A DNA stretch of 64,000 nucleotides from Streptomyces sp. NBC_00414. GTDB lineage: Bacteria > Actinomycetota > Actinomycetes > Streptomycetales > Streptomycetaceae. The position numbers were made by a program, and so were the translations under genes. The notes under the pieces were generated by a model. That model was given only the letters and a program-made list of their open reading frames with translations, was not told the origin of the DNA and did no database searches. Below, piece by piece: positions 62,147-64,000 of the stretch; the first letter of the stretch is position 1, and every line of letters begins with the position of its first letter. Location: assembly GCF_036038375.1 (NCBI RefSeq), contig NZ_CP107935.1:4526001-4590000 (forward strand). Direction: 5' to 3'.

Positions 62147-62164
62147 ACTCGTCTATACGAGTAT
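62147..62164. promoter_or_regulatory. KorSA-like operator (ACTCGTCTATACGAGTAT)
   Basis: Near-perfect palindrome, ACTCGT-N4-ACGAGT. Another half-site (GTAGACGAGT) follows at 62175-62184, giving a cluster of three operators before the transfer operon. Confidence 0.55.
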
Positions 62165-62223
62165 GCATGTTGGAGTAGACGAGTTCGAAGAAGAGACATG
62201 GCCCGCCGCCCGACCGCGCGACG

Positions 62224-62523
62224 TCACCCGAAGGAACCGTCCTCACGGATGGCGAAGAACTCGCAGCCGTCGTGCTCGAAACGGGCACGACCATCGAACA
62301 GCGAGTCAGGTTGGGTGCAGACTCCCCAGTCCCGCCCCAGCTCTCCACTCAGCGCGACCCAGAAAAGACAGCCTCCGCACTGCTCGTCGAACCACTCATC
62401 CCGGTAAGTCGGGTGGCCAGTAGTCCGGTTCAGCGCCGGCAACCAGCGCTCGTGGCAATCGTCGTTGTGTTCACGGTCATCGCCTGTCCAAGCTCTGCCA
62501 GGCGTCGAGCGATCCGCGTTCAC
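62224..62523 (-). CDS. small Cys-rich protein (DUF3027-like)
   Basis: A 99-residue protein. GTG 62523 overlaps the repressor stop by 4 bp (GTGA). The core WFDEQCGGCLFWVALSGELGRDWGVCTQPDSLFDGRARFEHDGCEFF holds four cysteines and matches the DUF3027-type proteins found in Streptomyces and their mobile elements. It may bind a metal; the function is unknown. It is translated with the GntR repressor. Confidence 0.75.
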   Translation of the reverse strand: MNADRSTPGRAWTGDDREHNDDCHERWLPALNRTTGHPTYRDEWFDEQCGGCLFWVALSGELGRDWGVCTQPDSLFDGRARFEHDGCEFFAIREDGSFG

Positions 62524-63305
62524 GTTGCCGGAAGCTGGTACGACAGCACGTACGCGTCCGCCGCCATGACGGTGTCGCAGACCTCCACGGGCCGCTTCTC
62601 GGTGTCGTACGCGGTACGGATCAGATGGATCACAGGGACGCCGGAGGCGAGATGCAGCGTCTTGACCTCGGACGGCGAGGGCATCCGGGCCCGGATTTCT
62701 TCCTCGAAGTGGTCGAGGTGGTGGCCGAGTTCTTCGAGCCGGGCGTAGATGCCGCCGGGGCCGGGGTTGGGTTCGGCGATCCGCGTACCGCGGGCGATGT
62801 CGAGCGGCAGGTAGGAGGTGGCGAACTCGACCGGACGGCCGTCGAGCAGATACCGGCGCCGCCGGGCCAGCACACGTCGCACGGAACCGAGCCGGGCGGA
62901 GATGTCCTGCGTGGCTTTCTCCTCCTTGACCTCCAGGCTGTCCACCTTCGGGTGACTGCCGGCAGCGTCCGCCTCGACGATGAACGCGGACTTCCCCTGC
63001 TCGCGGTGGCGCCGGGCGAACCGGTCGGAGGCGAGCCGCCGCACAGGTGGTCGCGGCCGGACGAACACGCCCTTGCCGTGCTCGGCGTGTACCAGGCCCT
63101 CGCCCTGGAGTACCGAGAAGGAGTTCCGAACGGTCATCCGGGATACGCCGTAGTGCTCGACAAGCTCAGCTTCCGAAGGCAGCTTCTCCCCTTCCTTGAA
63201 GCGCCCACGGTCGATGGCCTCGCGCAGCTGGTCGGCGATCTGCCGGAACACCGCACGATCGCTCGTGGGATCCAGGCCACCGAGCAGGGACGGAAGAGAG
63301 GTCAC
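62520..63305 (-). CDS. korSA: GntR-family repressor (KorSA-like)
   Basis: A 261-residue regulator. The GTG start at 63305 has AAAGGAGTACTC. The N-terminal winged HTH reads VFRQIADQLREAIDRGRFKEGEKLPSEAELVEHYGVSRMTVRNSFSVLQGEGLV. The C-terminal UTRA-like ligand domain (about 95-255) is of the HutC subfamily. It is the likely master repressor of the element: TCGT/ACGA-type operators resembling its own promoter sequence recur upstream of the transfer genes. Confidence 0.9.
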   Translation of the reverse strand: MTSLPSLLGGLDPTSDRAVFRQIADQLREAIDRGRFKEGEKLPSEAELVEHYGVSRMTVRNSFSVLQGEGLVHAEHGKGVFVRPRPPVRRLASDRFARRHREQGKSAFIVEADAAGSHPKVDSLEVKEEKATQDISARLGSVRRVLARRRRYLLDGRPVEFATSYLPLDIARGTRIAEPNPGPGGIYARLEELGHHLDHFEEEIRARMPSPSEVKTLHLASGVPVIHLIRTAYDTEKRPVEVCDTVMAADAYVLSYQLPAT

Positions 63306-63320
63306 GAGTACTCCTTTAGG

Positions 63321-63333
63321 TATCTAGACGAGT
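63321..63333. promoter_or_regulatory. KorSA-like operator (TATCTAGACGAGT)
   Basis: Between the divergent repressor and NUDIX genes, 15 bp from the repressor start, suggesting autoregulation. Confidence 0.55.
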
Positions 63334-63388
63334 GGGCGAGTGTTGTTGCTACGGTTGAGAGCCTAGCCATCTGAGAGGGTCGAGGAAC

Positions 63389-63820
63389 GTGACCACTGAC
63401 CGTCCGCACTCCGTGAGCGTTGCCGGAGTCATCGTCGACGACCAGGGCCGGGCCCTCTTGATCAAGCGCCGAGACAACGGCCACTGGGAGCCCCCGGGTG
63501 GCATCGTCGAGCGGGAGGAAACCCTCCCCGAGGCGCTTCAGCGGGAAGTCCTCGAAGAAACCGGCATCAAGATCGCGCTTCCCGCGACCCTCACCGGCGT
63601 CTACAAGAACATGACGGGCCTGATCGTCTCCCTGGTCTTCCGCTGCGAAGCCGCCGACGGCACGCCAACCACCGGGGACGAGACCCGCGCTCTGCGGTGG
63701 GCCACCCGCGAAGAAGTCACCGACCTCGCCGACGAGGCGTACGCGATCCGTGTCCTGGACGCTCTGGACGCGTTGTCTCCACCGGCCGTACGCGCACACG
63801 ACGGCGTGAAACTCGTCTAG
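63389..63820 (+). CDS. NUDIX hydrolase of the AICE
   Basis: A 143-residue protein; GTG 63389 follows GTCGAGGAAC. The Nudix box is complete: GGIVEREETLPEALQREVLEETGI. It would hydrolyse a nucleoside diphosphate-linked compound. NUDIX genes beside the repressor are common in AICEs, and in pSAM2 this region holds the replication activator (Pra) module, but this protein is not Pra itself. It is divergent from korSA. Its C-terminus contains the motif ACTCGTCTAG just before the stop codon. Confidence 0.88.
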   Translation: MTTDRPHSVSVAGVIVDDQGRALLIKRRDNGHWEPPGGIVEREETLPEALQREVLEETGIKIALPATLTGVYKNMTGLIVSLVFRCEAADGTPTTGDETRALRWATREEVTDLADEAYAIRVLDALDALSPPAVRAHDGVKLV

Positions 63821-63866
63821 CCCGAACCCGCTGCACATGGCGGCCTACCAGCATAAAGGAACTTGT

Positions 63867-64000
63867 ATGCACGAGTATACGAGCACCGCGCGGGTCTGGG
63901 GACTCACTTGCCCAGGTTTCCCGGAAGAGGTCAGCAGGGCCCGCCGCTGGACACGGGACATCCTCAGAGGCTCGCCACTGGCCGACGACGCCGAACTGAT
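63867..64000 (+). CDS. AICE protein, probably ATP-binding (RsbW-like), 3' truncated by window
   Basis: About 44 codons are visible from ATG 63867, with AAAGGAAC upstream. They read TARVWGLTCPGFPEEVSRARRWTRDIL-x8-LADDAEL, the N-terminus of the GHKL ATP-binding proteins often carried by Streptomyces elements. A KorSA-like palindrome (63868-63885) overlaps the start codon, so repression would block initiation directly. Confidence 0.6.
   Translation, partial: MHEYTSTARVWGLTCPGFPEEVSRARRWTRDILRGSPLADDAEL
63868..63885. promoter_or_regulatory. KorSA-like operator (TGCACGAGTATACGAGCA)
   Basis: Palindrome-like ACGAGTATACGAG sequence lying over the start of the last gene. Confidence 0.45.

Larger units (their letters stand above)
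55853..64000. mobile_element. AICE (pSAM2-like integrative and conjugative element), right end outside window
   Basis: Ordered module set: att tRNA, integrase, excisionase, RepSA-like initiator, small membrane/spread proteins, FtsK-like Tra, SCO3933-like regulator, GntR (KorSA-like) repressor and NUDIX hydrolase (Pra region). Transfer of this kind uses double-stranded DNA. The element is not closed within the window. Confidence 0.88.

Noticed and set aside
55853..64000. CRISPR array or clt-type transfer repeats in the AICE
   Set aside because: No regularly spaced repeats were seen, and no 8-bp tandem TraB recognition repeats could be identified by eye.

Overview
The window is high-GC actinobacterial DNA, most likely from a Streptomyces chromosome. 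Supporting signs are the very GC-rich third codon positions, many GTG starts and ATGA/GTGA overlaps, a RepSA/TraSA/KorSA-type integrative conjugative element, and a two-component pair closely resembling OsdK/OsdR (DevS/DevR).

Layout. (1) 1-2386: the right part of a transposon-like unit, with a recombinase-fold protein that lacks catalytic residues overlapping a DDE-type transposase. (2) 2500-22607 and 28287-55031: a large hypoxia/dormancy island. Its contents resemble the Mycobacterium tuberculosis DosR regulon: Hsp20, eight universal stress proteins, three CBS-BON proteins, an Acg-like nitroreductase, an Rv1733c-like membrane protein, PNPOx-fold proteins, and the sensor kinase and response regulator. 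To these it adds energy-sparing and fermentative metabolism: GAPDH, PPDK, AdhE, phosphoketolase, pyruvate formate-lyase with its activase, an ADP-forming acyl-CoA synthetase-GNAT fusion, a zinc alcohol dehydrogenase, PPK2, a GH65 phosphorylase with a beta-phosphoglucomutase-like HAD enzyme, and a metal P-type ATPase ending in a hemerythrin domain. (3) 23142-28286: an insertion of lower GC content that splits the dormancy island. It holds a three-gene operon (four-TM protein, CHAT-domain protease-like protein, small partner protein) and 1.2 kb of apparently non-coding DNA. (4) 55853-64000: an AICE (pSAM2-like) integrated at a tRNA-Arg(CCU) gene, with integrase, excisionase, Rep, small spread proteins, FtsK-like Tra, a GntR/KorSA-like repressor, a NUDIX hydrolase and a truncated last gene. 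It continues past the window edge.

How the genes work together. A 14-bp inverted repeat, GGGCCG-NN-CGGCCC, occurs in six perfect and at least ten one-mismatch copies, in the promoter regions of the dormancy genes and often between divergent pairs. It has the same 6-2-6 geometry as the mycobacterial DosR box. I infer that OsdR, activated by OsdK, binds it and co-regulates the island. The products would let an aerobe run pyruvate to formate, ethanol and acetate with substrate-level ATP, economise through pyrophosphate and polyphosphate, and protect proteins and metal balance when respiration stops. No copy was noticed in the CHAT island or the AICE, which fits their being later arrivals.
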